A stretch of 23,205 nucleotides of DNA from JAXHLG01 sp964505305. GTDB lineage: Bacteria; Patescibacteriota; Minisyncoccia; Moranbacterales; DUUL01. Both the position numbers and the translations under genes were made by a program. This document shows positions 1 through 6,729 of the stretch, piece after piece; the stretch's first letter is position 1, and the number at the start of each line of letters is the position of its first letter. The notes beneath the pieces are model-generated. The model ran no database searches and was not told the origin of the DNA. It saw nothing but the letters and a program-made list of their open reading frames with translations. Where the stretch lies: NCBI GenBank assembly GCA_964505305.1, contig CAZDHE010000014.1, positions 1 to 23,205 on the forward strand. The letters are read 5' to 3'.

Positions 1-247
1 AAAAAATATTCCTCTGTTTGAACCAAAGACTTGACAAATTGTTATAGCGGGACTTGGAAACAGCCCCTGAAAAAAGAAACCGATTACGGAAAAACCAACC
101 AAGAATCCAAAAGATTTAAAAGAAATTAAAGAAATTTCCAATATGATAGCCTCAAGTATCTTAACTATGAAAAACAAGAAAAAATATTAAAATGTAAAAA
201 GTTTTGACTTTTGAGTTGTAGCTTTGACTTTTGACTTTTGAGTTTTG

Positions 248-263
248 TCCCGAGTACTAGGGA
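248..263. repeat. Short palindrome repeat, copy A (imperfect)
   Basis: TCCCGAGTACTAGGGA is a one-mismatch version of the perfect palindrome seen at 3010-3025 and 5238-5253, and a further variant lies at 8028-8043. It is intergenic and about 185 bp from a copy of the 42-bp hairpin repeat. Confidence 0.65.
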
Positions 264-373
264 TTAGCCTTTGACCTTTGGATTTACCAAAGTTGACCTT
301 TTTATAGCTAAATACGACAAACACTGATTGTCGGGTTTAGGGGCAGGCAGGAAGATATTTATCAATAAATATA

Positions 374-399
374 AGGAGTGAGGAGTGAGGAGTGAGGAG
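374..399. repeat. Heptamer tandem repeat (AGGAGTG, 3.7 copies)
   Basis: Three exact head-to-tail copies of AGGAGTG plus a partial fourth are visible. Similar purine-rich words (AAGGAGTAAG, CAAGGGGCAAGG), on one strand or the other, flank the other intergenic repeat blocks. It has no coding context. Confidence 0.8.
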
Positions 400-446
400 A
401 AAGCCCAAATGGCAAATTTTAGCCTTTGAGTTTTAAAATTGTTTTG

Positions 447-488
447 ACCCGAGTGGAACAATCTTGCTTCGCAAGAGTTCCACCGGGT
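447..488 (-). repeat. 42-bp hairpin repeat, copy 1
   Basis: An imperfect inverted repeat runs from ACCCGAGTGGAAC to GTTCCACCGGGT around the perfect inner hairpin CTTGC-TTC-GCAAG. Near-identical copies are at 2959-3000 (same orientation) and 7867-7908 (opposite orientation). Each copy lies beyond the 3' end of the nearest upstream gene and reads in that gene's sense as CCGGTGGAACTC...TTCCACTCGGG. It could act as a transcript-end structure or be a small mobile palindrome. Confidence 0.75.
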
Positions 489-573
489 TAAGTTTTGACT
501 TTTGAGTTGTGGTTTTGAGATTTGACCTTTGATTTTTGAATTTTTATCTCCTTACTTCTTAATTAGCTCAAGT

Positions 574-1587
574 TTACAAAACTTTCTTGGCTTCCTGCCA
601 CATTTCGGGGGAGTCGTGTTGGGTTTTTAGCCAATACCACCACTCTACGCCCCACAAATAAGCGGCGTCAAATCTGGTCTTTTTGGTGTATTCTATAATT
701 TCCCTGAACTTTTGCGGATCCATAGATTTATATTGCTCCTCCAAAGAAACATTTAGAATCCAATCTTTGGGCCAAGGTTCGGCTTGCAATTCCGAAACAA
801 TAATGTCATCTTGGCCGGAAAAATATTTAATAAACAATCCCTTTAACCGAAAAAAGTTAGGACCTACAGGATATTCTACATAACCAAAGGGAGGCTTATG
901 GATTATTCTGTATAAAGTTGTCCCAAAAACGTCCGCTCTCTTGGCAGCCTCGTGCCAAAAACTCAGCTCTCCGCTGTCAGTAACGATTACCGGTCTTTCC
1001 GAGTCTATGCTCTTGGTTAATTCAATTTCCCTATCGACTAAATCTCCGTCCACCGCCCCCTCCGGACACTCTCCGAAAAAAGGCAAGAAAGGCTCGTTTT
1101 CCACTTGCCAATGAGTAATATTTTCGTAATCTTTATATCTATTCAACAAAACTTCTTCAAATTCAAGTAAAGCGTCTTCCCTTTCCGCTTTGTTGTTCAT
1201 ATAAAATTCTGGTATATGGCATTCCGGCCAACGAGGAGTTTTTATTCCAAAAGCCAAAACAACCTCCACATCTCTTTTTTCGGCTTGCTCCACTTGCCAA
1301 TCCACATCGGAGAAATCATATTCCCCTTCCTCTGTTTCCACTCTATCCCAATAGGCGGCGATTCTAACTCTTTCAACATCCAAATCATTCAGCATTGCCA
1401 AGTAAGTTTCTTTCCAATCAAGTCCCAGGGATTCGGCATGATGATGAGCAAAACTCACCCCGAATTTCATATCTTCATTTTTTCCTTGAACCGGCCAATT
1501 AAACAAAACCCAAATTAATCCCGCCAACACAACCACCAAAACCAATATTTTCCAAATAATCTTGAACAGCTTTTTGATAATAAACAT
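574..1587 (-). CDS. Membrane-anchored clan GH-A glycoside hydrolase (family not assigned)
   Basis: The 337-aa protein has a basic N-terminus followed by one hydrophobic segment (about residues 8-30) without an obvious cleavage site, so the catalytic domain is probably tethered outside the membrane. The rest looks like a (beta/alpha)8 barrel of clan GH-A. VRIAAYWDRVE (74-84) fits an early barrel strand. WQVENEP (160-166) is the strand-4 Asn-Glu motif with E165 as the likely acid/base. VSELQ (264-268) places E266 as the likely strand-7 nucleophile, and LWGVEWW (311-317) fits strand 8. I infer that it hydrolyses or transfers a beta-linked glycan; the substrate and family (GH5, GH39 and GH42 are candidates) cannot be told by eye. 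No Shine-Dalgarno precedes the ATG, and the gene ends with TAA. It lies 86 bp downstream of the permease gene and may share its transcript. Confidence 0.75.
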   Translation of the reverse strand: MFIIKKLFKIIWKILVLVVVLAGLIWVLFNWPVQGKNEDMKFGVSFAHHHAESLGLDWKETYLAMLNDLDVERVRIAAYWDRVETEEGEYDFSDVDWQVEQAEKRDVEVVLAFGIKTPRWPECHIPEFYMNNKAEREDALLEFEEVLLNRYKDYENITHWQVENEPFLPFFGECPEGAVDGDLVDREIELTKSIDSERPVIVTDSGELSFWHEAAKRADVFGTTLYRIIHKPPFGYVEYPVGPNFFRLKGLFIKYFSGQDDIIVSELQAEPWPKDWILNVSLEEQYKSMDPQKFREIIEYTKKTRFDAAYLWGVEWWYWLKTQHDSPEMWQEAKKVL

Positions 1588-1673
1588 AACTTTATATTAT
1601 TTTTTAAAAAAATTGATTTATTATTTAAACCCCTTGATGCCTGTTTCTTAATACTTACTCCTTAATCCCCGTG

Positions 1674-2573
1674 CTAACTGACCAACACAACTCCCACTAT
1701 CACGGCTATCACTCCCATAGCTTTAAATACAACATTAGAAAAAGTCAGTTTTTCCTGTAAATGGTCTTTAAAATAAATACCCAACACGGTAGCAATTAAA
1801 AAGGTGAATAAGTATTGCACGGAAACCAAGGCGTTCACCAGTGTCACGCTTCCCAGAGAAATAGCAAAATTGACCAAAAGAGTGCCAATTCCGGCGACAG
1901 TTTTTGCCGCTATTACCCCCAGAAAATTCCCTCTTTGATTTTTTCTTTCTTTTTTGGAGAAATTTTTCTTAACAACAGCTCGAAAAGCCGGAGAAAGAAG
2001 CAGAGCTATAGCGGAAACAAAAATGCCCAAACGGCTAAAAACATAACCGGTCACAAAATTTTGATTGTCAAAAGCGTATTTCAGCAAGACCAAAGCAAAA
2101 GAAACCAGAAATCCCGCCCAGAAAGCATTTTTATAATTACTGAAAAATCTCAGTTTGTAAATCTTAAAAGAAATAAAAAATCCGCCCAAAAGAAGAAAAA
2201 ACACTCCCAAAAATTCCCTGGCGGAAAAACTCTGTCCCATTAAAAGATGTTCCCACAAAAGCGTCCCGATGGTCACAATAGCCCCAAAAAGAACATATAC
2301 GCGGGAAGCGCTGGAGCTTTGCAGTGCTTTATAAAGAAAAATCAATCCAAGATAAAAAATTATTCCCGCTAATAGCGAAATTCCAAGCAGAAGCCAGCCT
2401 TTCCAAATTATCCCAAAAGGAGCAAAAATAATTCCGTTTAAAGACAGTAATCCCACGTAAAATGAATACAGCTTCCAATCCTTGACTTTTCCGGTAAGCA
2501 AAAATTTACTAAAAACACCCTCAAAAGCCAGTAAAAAGTAGCCCAAAACAGAAATAATCAACCAAGATGACAT
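1674..2573 (-). CDS. DMT/EamA-family 10-TM permease
   Basis: This 299-aa protein is almost entirely hydrophobic, with about ten predicted transmembrane segments in two halves (roughly residues 1-135 and 145-299). That is the internal-repeat layout of the drug/metabolite transporter superfamily (EamA). The first half ends LGGFFISFK and the second with a glycine/valine-rich helix, AVIVGVVLVS. Family members move small metabolites, amino acids or drugs across the inner membrane, and this sequence does not reveal the substrate. The gene stops at TAG, 86 bp before the membrane-anchored glycoside hydrolase, so co-transcription is possible. Beyond its start lies the 145-bp mobile-looking element, which may supply or separate its promoter. 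Confidence in the superfamily is good; a specific function is not assigned. Confidence 0.8.
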   Translation of the reverse strand: MSSWLIISVLGYFLLAFEGVFSKFLLTGKVKDWKLYSFYVGLLSLNGIIFAPFGIIWKGWLLLGISLLAGIIFYLGLIFLYKALQSSSASRVYVLFGAIVTIGTLLWEHLLMGQSFSAREFLGVFFLLLGGFFISFKIYKLRFFSNYKNAFWAGFLVSFALVLLKYAFDNQNFVTGYVFSRLGIFVSAIALLLSPAFRAVVKKNFSKKERKNQRGNFLGVIAAKTVAGIGTLLVNFAISLGSVTLVNALVSVQYLFTFLIATVLGIYFKDHLQEKLTFSNVVFKAMGVIAVIVGVVLVS

Positions 2574-2646
2574 AAGAATAAATTAATAACAAAAATTAAC
2601 ACGGAACCAATACCAACATTCGACACTACTGTCTAAAATTAATTGA

Positions 2647-2791
2647 TGATGTTACACACTTCTTAAAGCAGTCTTTTTTAAAAAATCCCTGAAGTTCGAC
2701 TTCTGCATCCGCAGAATTCGAACTTCAAACTGTTGCGTAATTGGAAAATATGTTCATATTAAACTATAACGAGTATATGAGTGTAATAATG
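2647..2791. mobile_element. MITE-like palindromic element, copy E1
   Basis: By eye the first 133 bp match copy E2 (12477-12625) with about eight differences; the right end is more diverged. The left terminus TGATGTTACACACT and the right terminus AGTGTAATAATGA form imperfect terminal inverted repeats. The centre is a long hairpin (2691-2726): GAAGTTCGACTTCTGC pairs with GCAGAATTCGAACTTC at 15 of 16 positions around a 4-nt loop. It has no coding capacity and I see no clear target duplication. It lies between the permease start and the GH1 gene end. Confidence 0.6.
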
Positions 2792-2958
2792 AAACTTTGC
2801 CAAAACAAAACCACGAATCTACAATTATTCCAATCTTAAATTTGCCCCGGATACCTGAAATTGATTTTTAAGCTTTAACATTTGGCATTTCAATCCCTTA
2901 TCCTTTAATACTTGCTTCTTGCTTCTATTTAAACTTTTAGCTTTAAGCTGTGTCTTTG

Positions 2959-3000
2959 ACCCGAATAGAACAATCTTGCTTCGCAAGAGTTCCACCGGGT
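2959..3000 (-). repeat. 42-bp hairpin repeat, copy 2
   Basis: It has the same inner hairpin CTTGC-TTC-GCAAG and right arm GTTCCACCGGGT as copy 1; the left arm has drifted to CCCGAATAGAAC. It lies 84 bp beyond the stop of the GH1 gene and is oriented relative to that gene as copies 1 and 3 are to theirs. Confidence 0.75.
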
Positions 3001-3009
3001 TGACATTTG

Positions 3010-3025
3010 TCCCGAGTACTCGGGA
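3010..3025. repeat. Short palindrome repeat, copy B (perfect)
   Basis: TCCCGAGTACTCGGGA is a perfect 16-bp palindrome ten bases from hairpin copy 2. The same 16 bases occur at 5238-5253 inside a tRNA remnant. Confidence 0.75.
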
Positions 3026-3083
3026 TTGACATTTGTCATTTCAATCCCTTGCCCCTTGCTCCTTGCTTCTTACCACCCACTCC

Positions 3084-4268
3084 TTACTCCAACCCATTTT
3101 CCTTAATAATTTTCCGGTAATCATAGTAAGAATCCCTCGGTTTTCTCTTCATAGTTTTATAATCTGTTTCACACAAGCCAAATCTGGGCTCAAACCCTTC
3201 CGCCCACTCAAAATTGTCAATTAAAGACCAATGGAAGTACCCTCGAACATCAGCTCCCTCCTCGATAGCCCGATGAAGCCACAAAAGATGATCCCGGATA
3301 AATTCTTTTCTGTATTTATCTTTTTCGTCCGCCAAACCGTTTTCAAGAATATAAATCGGTTTTTGATACCTTTCCCAGGCATCTTTGGCAATCTCGTAAA
3401 TTCCTTGCGGGTATATCTCCCATCCCAAGTCGGAAACTTTTTTGTTTTCTTTTTTCTGATAAAAAGGCTTTTGGAGGGAAATCTTGATTCTATAATGAAA
3501 ATAATAATCCAAACCTACAAAATCTTGATGATCATTAATTTTATCAAGAATATCATAATTATACCAATGGGCCAATTTTTTACTCAAGAAACGCCATAAG
3601 AAAAAATTATTATACGGCTCAAAATAATTATATAACTGGGTTATGCCCACCGGAAGTCGAGGATATCTTTTTTTTGTTAACTCATAACATTTTTTATGAG
3701 CTTCAATCATATTCTTCTTGGCTTTTTTATACAACCAAGGATTTTTTTTACCGGGGGGAAATTTGCCAATAAGATAACCCGAATTCAGAGGCACCATCGG
3801 CTCGTTCATAGTTACAAAAAAGTCTATCTCGCTACCCAATTCGTGGGTAACTTTTTGGCAGTATTTAACAAAAAATTCAACCGACTCTTCCTTGTGCCAG
3901 CCGCATTTGTCAGCAAACCACAAAGGCAGGGGCCAATGCCAAAGAGTCACTACCGTTTTTATGCCTCTTTGATGAATATCTTTTAAAACTTTTTTGTAAT
4001 GCTCTATAGCCTCATCTGAGAATTTACCCTCTTCCGGCTCAATCCTGGACCACTCTAAAGACAATCTAAATCCGCCGCATCCCAACTCCTGAGCCAATTG
4101 GTGATCGACTTTATATAAATTCCAGCTGTCACAAGCCCTGCCCGATTTATCTTTGGTTTTTCCTTTTTGCTCCCATCGCCACCAATCATTATTGTCATTA
4201 TCTCCCTCCACTTGATGAGAAGAGTAAGCCGCGCCCCACAAAAAACCTTCGGGAAATTTTTTAGCCAT
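3084..4268 (-). CDS. Glycoside hydrolase family 1 (beta-glucosidase-like)
   Basis: This 394-aa GH1 protein probably acts in the cytoplasm, since no signal peptide is seen. The family hydrolyses beta-glucosides, beta-galactosides or their 6-phosphates by a retaining mechanism. The N-terminal family signature is FPEGFLWGAAYSSHQVEG (5-22), with substrate-binding Q19. TLWHWPLPLW (108-117) carries the -1 subsite His111. VTMNEP (152-157) gives the acid/base E156, and ILENG (307-311) the nucleophile E309. HWSLIDNFEW (346-355) contributes W347, E354 and W355. All key residues are present, so it should be active. It is shorter than the usual ~450 residues, with loops trimmed. The gene starts 15 bp after the TM/HEPN-like gene and is probably translated from the same transcript. 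No Shine-Dalgarno is seen. Confidence 0.93.
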   Translation of the reverse strand: MAKKFPEGFLWGAAYSSHQVEGDNDNNDWWRWEQKGKTKDKSGRACDSWNLYKVDHQLAQELGCGGFRLSLEWSRIEPEEGKFSDEAIEHYKKVLKDIHQRGIKTVVTLWHWPLPLWFADKCGWHKEESVEFFVKYCQKVTHELGSEIDFFVTMNEPMVPLNSGYLIGKFPPGKKNPWLYKKAKKNMIEAHKKCYELTKKRYPRLPVGITQLYNYFEPYNNFFLWRFLSKKLAHWYNYDILDKINDHQDFVGLDYYFHYRIKISLQKPFYQKKENKKVSDLGWEIYPQGIYEIAKDAWERYQKPIYILENGLADEKDKYRKEFIRDHLLWLHRAIEEGADVRGYFHWSLIDNFEWAEGFEPRFGLCETDYKTMKRKPRDSYYDYRKIIKENGLE

Positions 4269-4283
4269 TCACAAGTTTTAAAA

Positions 4284-4790
4284 TTAAAGGATTTCAAAAA
4301 AATCCAGGGAATCCCTAAAAATGCCCATTGTTTTTTGAGCTTCCTCCTTGGTTAATTCATATTTATCGTCTTTGACTATTTTGTTTTTTATCTTATTGGC
4401 CTCCTTGGCTTCTTCAAGATTTCTCAATTGCTCCGGAAACATATTATCAAGCTTTTTTCCTAAATTATCACCTTCATAACCGATCGTACCCAAAATCTCG
4501 TCCAAGATTTGAGCAGATTCCAAAATTGCCGCCTTCCATTGATCAGGGTCGGCGCTGTCCATTCTTTTTTCTATTTCCGTCCATCTTTTCTGAAACTTGC
4601 CGGGAGTAAGATTATAATCAGCTCCGGAGATTAATGCAGTATAATAAGGACGGCCTATTCTAAACAAGACCCCCAAGAGGGTCAAAAACATTACAATTAA
4701 ATAAAAGCCCAGCAAAAACTTAAAAGCCCGAAATAAGTAAGACTGCTCCAGGAAGTGATTAATTTCTTCTACAATTTGTATTATTTCCAT
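4284..4790 (-). CDS. Membrane protein with HEPN-like cytoplasmic tail (hypothetical)
   Basis: The 168-aa protein has one strong transmembrane helix (about residues 22-46) near the N-terminus and a helical soluble tail. The tail pattern W70, then DQWKAAILESAQILDEIL (83-100), GYEGDNLGKKL (104-114) and a final block KIKNKIVKDDKYELTKEEAQ (133-152) resembles a CPR membrane-protein family that I recall ending in RNRIAHE-like HEPN motifs. That link is from memory, not a search. Here the Arg and His of the usual R-N-x-x-x-H are Lys (KNKIVK, 135-140). If it is a HEPN fold it is therefore probably catalytically dead and may act as a scaffold or binding domain. It is the first gene of a likely pair with the GH1 enzyme. 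I assign no function. Confidence 0.7.
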   Translation of the reverse strand: MEIIQIVEEINHFLEQSYLFRAFKFLLGFYLIVMFLTLLGVLFRIGRPYYTALISGADYNLTPGKFQKRWTEIEKRMDSADPDQWKAAILESAQILDEILGTIGYEGDNLGKKLDNMFPEQLRNLEEAKEANKIKNKIVKDDKYELTKEEAQKTMGIFRDSLDFFEIL

Positions 4791-4820
4791 TTGGCCGGTT
4801 TATTTTAAAAAGATGCTTTA

Positions 4821-4853
4821 TTTAAATTATGCGGGCGATCCAAAAATTGAACC
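4821..4853 (-). pseudogene. Duplicated 3' end of tRNA-Ile plus downstream flank
   Basis: These 33 bases match 5007-5039 at about 27 positions. The match covers the acceptor 3' strand, part of the T arm (GGGCGATCC...GAACC in plus orientation) and about 12 bases of downstream flank. The remaining tRNA is absent. Such tRNA 3'-end duplications are typical scars of integration or rearrangement at tRNA genes. Confidence 0.55.
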
Positions 4854-4951
4854 GTTTTGAGAACCCTCGATTCTCAACACTCCTCGCTATCGCTCATCGT
4901 TGTTCTTTAATTCGGGAAACCACCGTTTCCCAACCCCTTCCCCCGGTTCAA
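4847..4951. other. Potential three-way-junction element
   Basis: The outer arms TTGAACCG (4847-4854) and CGGTTCAA (4944-4951) are perfect inverted repeats. Inside them are two perfect 7-bp hairpins, TTGAGAA/TTCTCAA (4857-4877) and GGGAAAC/GTTTCCC (4914-4931, 4-nt loop). The whole could fold as a three-way junction in RNA or extruded DNA. The left outer arm overlaps the tRNA-Ile 3' remnant. It lies between tRNA-Ile and the start of the HEPN-like gene, so a leader, a small RNA or a palindromic insert are all possible. Confidence 0.5.
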
Positions 4952-5017
4952 ATCAGTTGTTTGATTTACTTCTATTTTGAATTTACTATAACTATTTTAT
5001 GTTCAGTCTAAATTGTG

Positions 5018-5091
5018 TGGGCGATCCAGGATTTGAACCTGGGACCTCAACATTATCAGTGTTGCGCTCTAACCAACTGAGCTAATCGCCC
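5018..5091 (-). tRNA. tRNA-Ile (GAT)
   Basis: A full cloverleaf can be drawn: acceptor GGGCGAT/ATCGCCC, D arm GCTC...GAGC, anticodon stem CAACA/TGTTG with loop CTGATAA (anticodon GAT), and T arm CCAGG-TTCAAAT-CCTGG. The discriminator base is A. CCA is not encoded (the next bases are CAC). It is 24 bp downstream of tRNA-Val and probably co-transcribed with it. Confidence 0.96.
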
Positions 5092-5115
5092 TTTATGAAA
5101 AAACTTTTTTGAATG

Positions 5116-5189
5116 TGGACGCTGCTGGATTCGAACCAGCGACCTTCTGGGTGTAAACCAGACGCTCTAACCAACTGAGCTAAGCGTCC
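5116..5189 (-). tRNA. tRNA-Val (TAC)
   Basis: The cloverleaf is complete: acceptor GGACGCT/AGCGTCC, D arm GCTC...GAGC, anticodon stem TCTGG/CCAGA with loop TTTACAC (anticodon TAC), and T arm GCTGG-TTCGAAT-CCAGC. The discriminator is A and CCA is not encoded. A damaged copy of its 5' half lies just upstream (5231-5283). Confidence 0.96.
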
Positions 5190-5230
5190 AAAAAAATGTT
5201 GTTAAATTAAGTGCCTTTAAGGCCTTTCGA

Positions 5231-5283
5231 GTGTAAATCCCGAGTACTCGGGATTCTAACCAACTGAGCTAAGCGTCCAAAAA
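5231..5283 (-). pseudogene. tRNA-Val 5'-half remnant interrupted by the short palindrome
   Basis: Bases 5255-5283 are identical over 29 nt to 5166-5194, the 5' half of the intact tRNA-Val plus its upstream flank. Where the anticodon stem should begin, the 16-bp palindrome (5238-5253) with an AT border replaces about eight bases. The next bases read TTTACAC in tRNA sense, matching the anticodon loop, and then homology stops. It cannot form a tRNA. Confidence 0.75.
5238..5253. repeat. Short palindrome repeat, copy C (perfect, inside tRNA remnant)
   Basis: TCCCGAGTACTCGGGA lies here flanked by AA/TT, so the palindrome extends to 20 bp (5236-5255). Its position inside a broken tRNA-Val copy suggests that the unit can insert or replace sequence. 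Confidence 0.8.
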
Positions 5284-5366
5284 GCTAAAAACACCAAAAA
5301 AATTGGTTTTTAAATTCAAAAACCCGCGAAAACAGCACAATAAATTCAAAATTCTACAACAAGCTC

Positions 5367-5394
5367 ATTATAACAAAAAAAATACTTTTGTCCA
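5367..5394 (-). promoter_or_regulatory. Promoter for the tRNA-Val/tRNA-Ile unit
   Basis: On the minus strand, TGGACA (5389-5394) and TATAAT (5367-5372) are separated by 16 bp, close to the sigma-70 consensus. Transcription would start near 5360 and run through the tRNA-Val remnant, tRNA-Val and tRNA-Ile. Confidence 0.65.
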
Positions 5395-5498
5395 GTCTTT
5401 CCCTGTTTTTTAAAGCTCTTTTTCGGAAAAAACTTAAGCAGAAAAGATTATGAAGACCTTTTTTCTTAAACCGGCTTAGCCATTTCTTGTTTTAACCT

Positions 5499-6677
5499 TT
5501 AAGATTTATTTTCAAACAACTTATAGGTTTCCAAGGTTTTTTCCGCGCAGTCTTTCCATGAAAACCTTTTGGCTATTTCGTATCCCTTTTTGGCTCTGTT
5601 TTTATTTTTTTCTTTATCATTAACCAATTGCCTCATCTTATCAGCCATCTTTTCTACGTCATAGGGATCAACAAACTCTGCGCCTCCGTCAGCCGTCTCT
5701 TTCAAAGGATCAATATCGGAAACTAAGCAAGGAGTCTTGGAGGCCATTGCTTCCAGCACAGTCATACCAAAACCTTCATACAGAGAAGGCATCACAAAAA
5801 GCTTGGCTTGAGAAAATAAGCTTTTCAAGTCATCTCCTTCCACATAGCCAAGAAACTTTATATCTTCATTTATTCCTAAATCTTTAGCTATTTGCAAATA
5901 TTTGCCTGATAACCAACCCTCTTTTCCTCCGATAATCAATTGATAATCGGAAAACTCTCCCTTGCTTTCCAGTAAATCCTTAAAAATCCTAAAGGCCTGC
6001 ATCAAGCGAGTGATGTTTTTACTGGGCTCTATTGTTCCCACAAAAAGTATATATTCTCTATTTATTCCAAATTTTCTTTTAAGCATTTTTCCCAACTTCT
6101 TCCTTTCTTCCGGAATATTAAAAAACCTTTTATCTACCCCGTTTTTAATGACCTTGATTTTTTTAGCATCTAAGCTGAAATATTCTTTTAAATCTCTTTT
6201 GGTGCTATCTGAAACAGCAATGATCTGATCGGCTCTTTTGGCCATAGCTTGGCGGTTGTAGCGAGATTTTATTTTCTTAGCTTTAGAAAAAAGTTCCGGC
6301 TGCTTATAAACAGACAAGTCTTGAAAAGTGCAAATCACTTTCCCGCCGTAACCGACCGGGACCCTGGCGTCCGGAGAAGTTATATGCAAAACATCAAAGT
6401 TTTCCTTTCTTAAGGTGGCCAACCCCAAAATTTCACTATAAGCCCCGGGGAGGTATTTCTTGTAATCAGACCAAGGGAAATATTGAATTTTAACATTTTC
6501 CTTGGAAAATTTTTTTACATCTTTCTCTCTTACTCTATAATCAAAAAATAAAGTATATTGATTTTCTTGATCAATTTCCAAAAGATGCCTGATAAGTTGA
6601 TAAGTATAATGCCCCACGCCTATCTCGGGGGTTTTTTCCGGATTTAATATTGATCTGGCGTCTATTCCTATTTTCAT
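5499..6677 (-). CDS. GT4-family glycosyltransferase (group 1, GT-B fold)
   Basis: This 392-aa protein has the two-Rossmann GT-B layout, presumably acting on a cytoplasmic lipid-linked or surface polysaccharide acceptor. The N-terminal acceptor domain starts MKIGIDARSI with a glycine-rich GVGHY loop (20-24). The C-terminal nucleotide-sugar domain starts near ILFVGTIEPSKN (210-221) with the GT4 phosphate-binding basic residues. IKFLGYVEGDDL (273-284) follows, then EGFGMTVLE (301-309), the EX7E motif. The length is normal for the family. The donor sugar cannot be read from sequence. It stands alone with its own promoter and has no Shine-Dalgarno. The other polysaccharide genes of the window are 11 kb away. 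Confidence 0.9.
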   Translation of the reverse strand: MKIGIDARSILNPEKTPEIGVGHYTYQLIRHLLEIDQENQYTLFFDYRVREKDVKKFSKENVKIQYFPWSDYKKYLPGAYSEILGLATLRKENFDVLHITSPDARVPVGYGGKVICTFQDLSVYKQPELFSKAKKIKSRYNRQAMAKRADQIIAVSDSTKRDLKEYFSLDAKKIKVIKNGVDKRFFNIPEERKKLGKMLKRKFGINREYILFVGTIEPSKNITRLMQAFRIFKDLLESKGEFSDYQLIIGGKEGWLSGKYLQIAKDLGINEDIKFLGYVEGDDLKSLFSQAKLFVMPSLYEGFGMTVLEAMASKTPCLVSDIDPLKETADGGAEFVDPYDVEKMADKMRQLVNDKEKNKNRAKKGYEIAKRFSWKDCAEKTLETYKLFENKS

Positions 6678-6700
6678 AAAATGTTTCTTACTTTGTTTTT

Positions 6701-6729
6701 ATTATAACACAAGAAATAATCTCGGGCAA
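6701..6729 (-). promoter_or_regulatory. Promoter of the GT4 gene
   Basis: On the minus strand, TTGCCC (6724-6729) and a perfect TATAAT (6701-6706) are 17 bp apart. The predicted start near 6694 leaves a leader of under 20 nt before the ATG at 6677, which fits the lack of a Shine-Dalgarno. Confidence 0.6.

Larger units (their letters stand above)
1..573. other. Repeat-rich gene-poor region
   Basis: I see no convincing intact gene here. Frame 2 of the plus strand (bases 2-190) reads as lysine/glutamate-rich protein-like sequence ending in TAA, but two TGA codons (32-34 and 68-70) interrupt it, so at best it is a decayed 3' end of a gene. From about 200 onward the sequence is mostly degenerate T-rich words such as TTTGACTTTTGAGTT. 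It also holds a heptamer tandem AGGAGTG (374-399, 3.7 copies), one copy of the short palindrome (248-263) and one copy of the 42-bp hairpin repeat (447-488). The whole stretch lies beyond the 3' end of the glycoside hydrolase gene. Confidence 0.6.
2574..3083. other. 510-bp intergenic gap holding E1 and dispersed repeats
   Basis: No gene is seen. The left half is MITE-like element E1. From about 2880 the sequence is made of short words such as CATTTGGCATTTCAATCCC and CCTTGCTCCTTGCTTCTTACC, enclosing one 42-bp hairpin repeat (2959-3000) and one perfect short palindrome (3010-3025). About 75 bp (2925-3001) reappears inverted at 7866-7945, so this is a composite repeat block, not random filler. 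Confidence 0.65.
5190..5498. other. Gap between tRNA-Val and the GT4 gene
   Basis: No protein gene is seen. The gap holds the interrupted tRNA-Val remnant (5231-5283) and the tRNA promoter (5367-5394). The remaining AT-rich sequence to 5498 is the 3' side of the glycosyltransferase gene, with no clear terminator hairpin. Confidence 0.6.

Noticed and set aside
2..190. UGA recoded as glycine or tryptophan (as in SR1/Gracilibacteria)
   Set aside because: Full-length genes throughout the window read through with no in-frame TGA, and three genes end at TGA, so the standard code holds.
180..573. CRISPR array
   Set aside because: The repeated words are short, degenerate and unevenly spaced, without constant repeats and unique spacers, and no cas gene is nearby.
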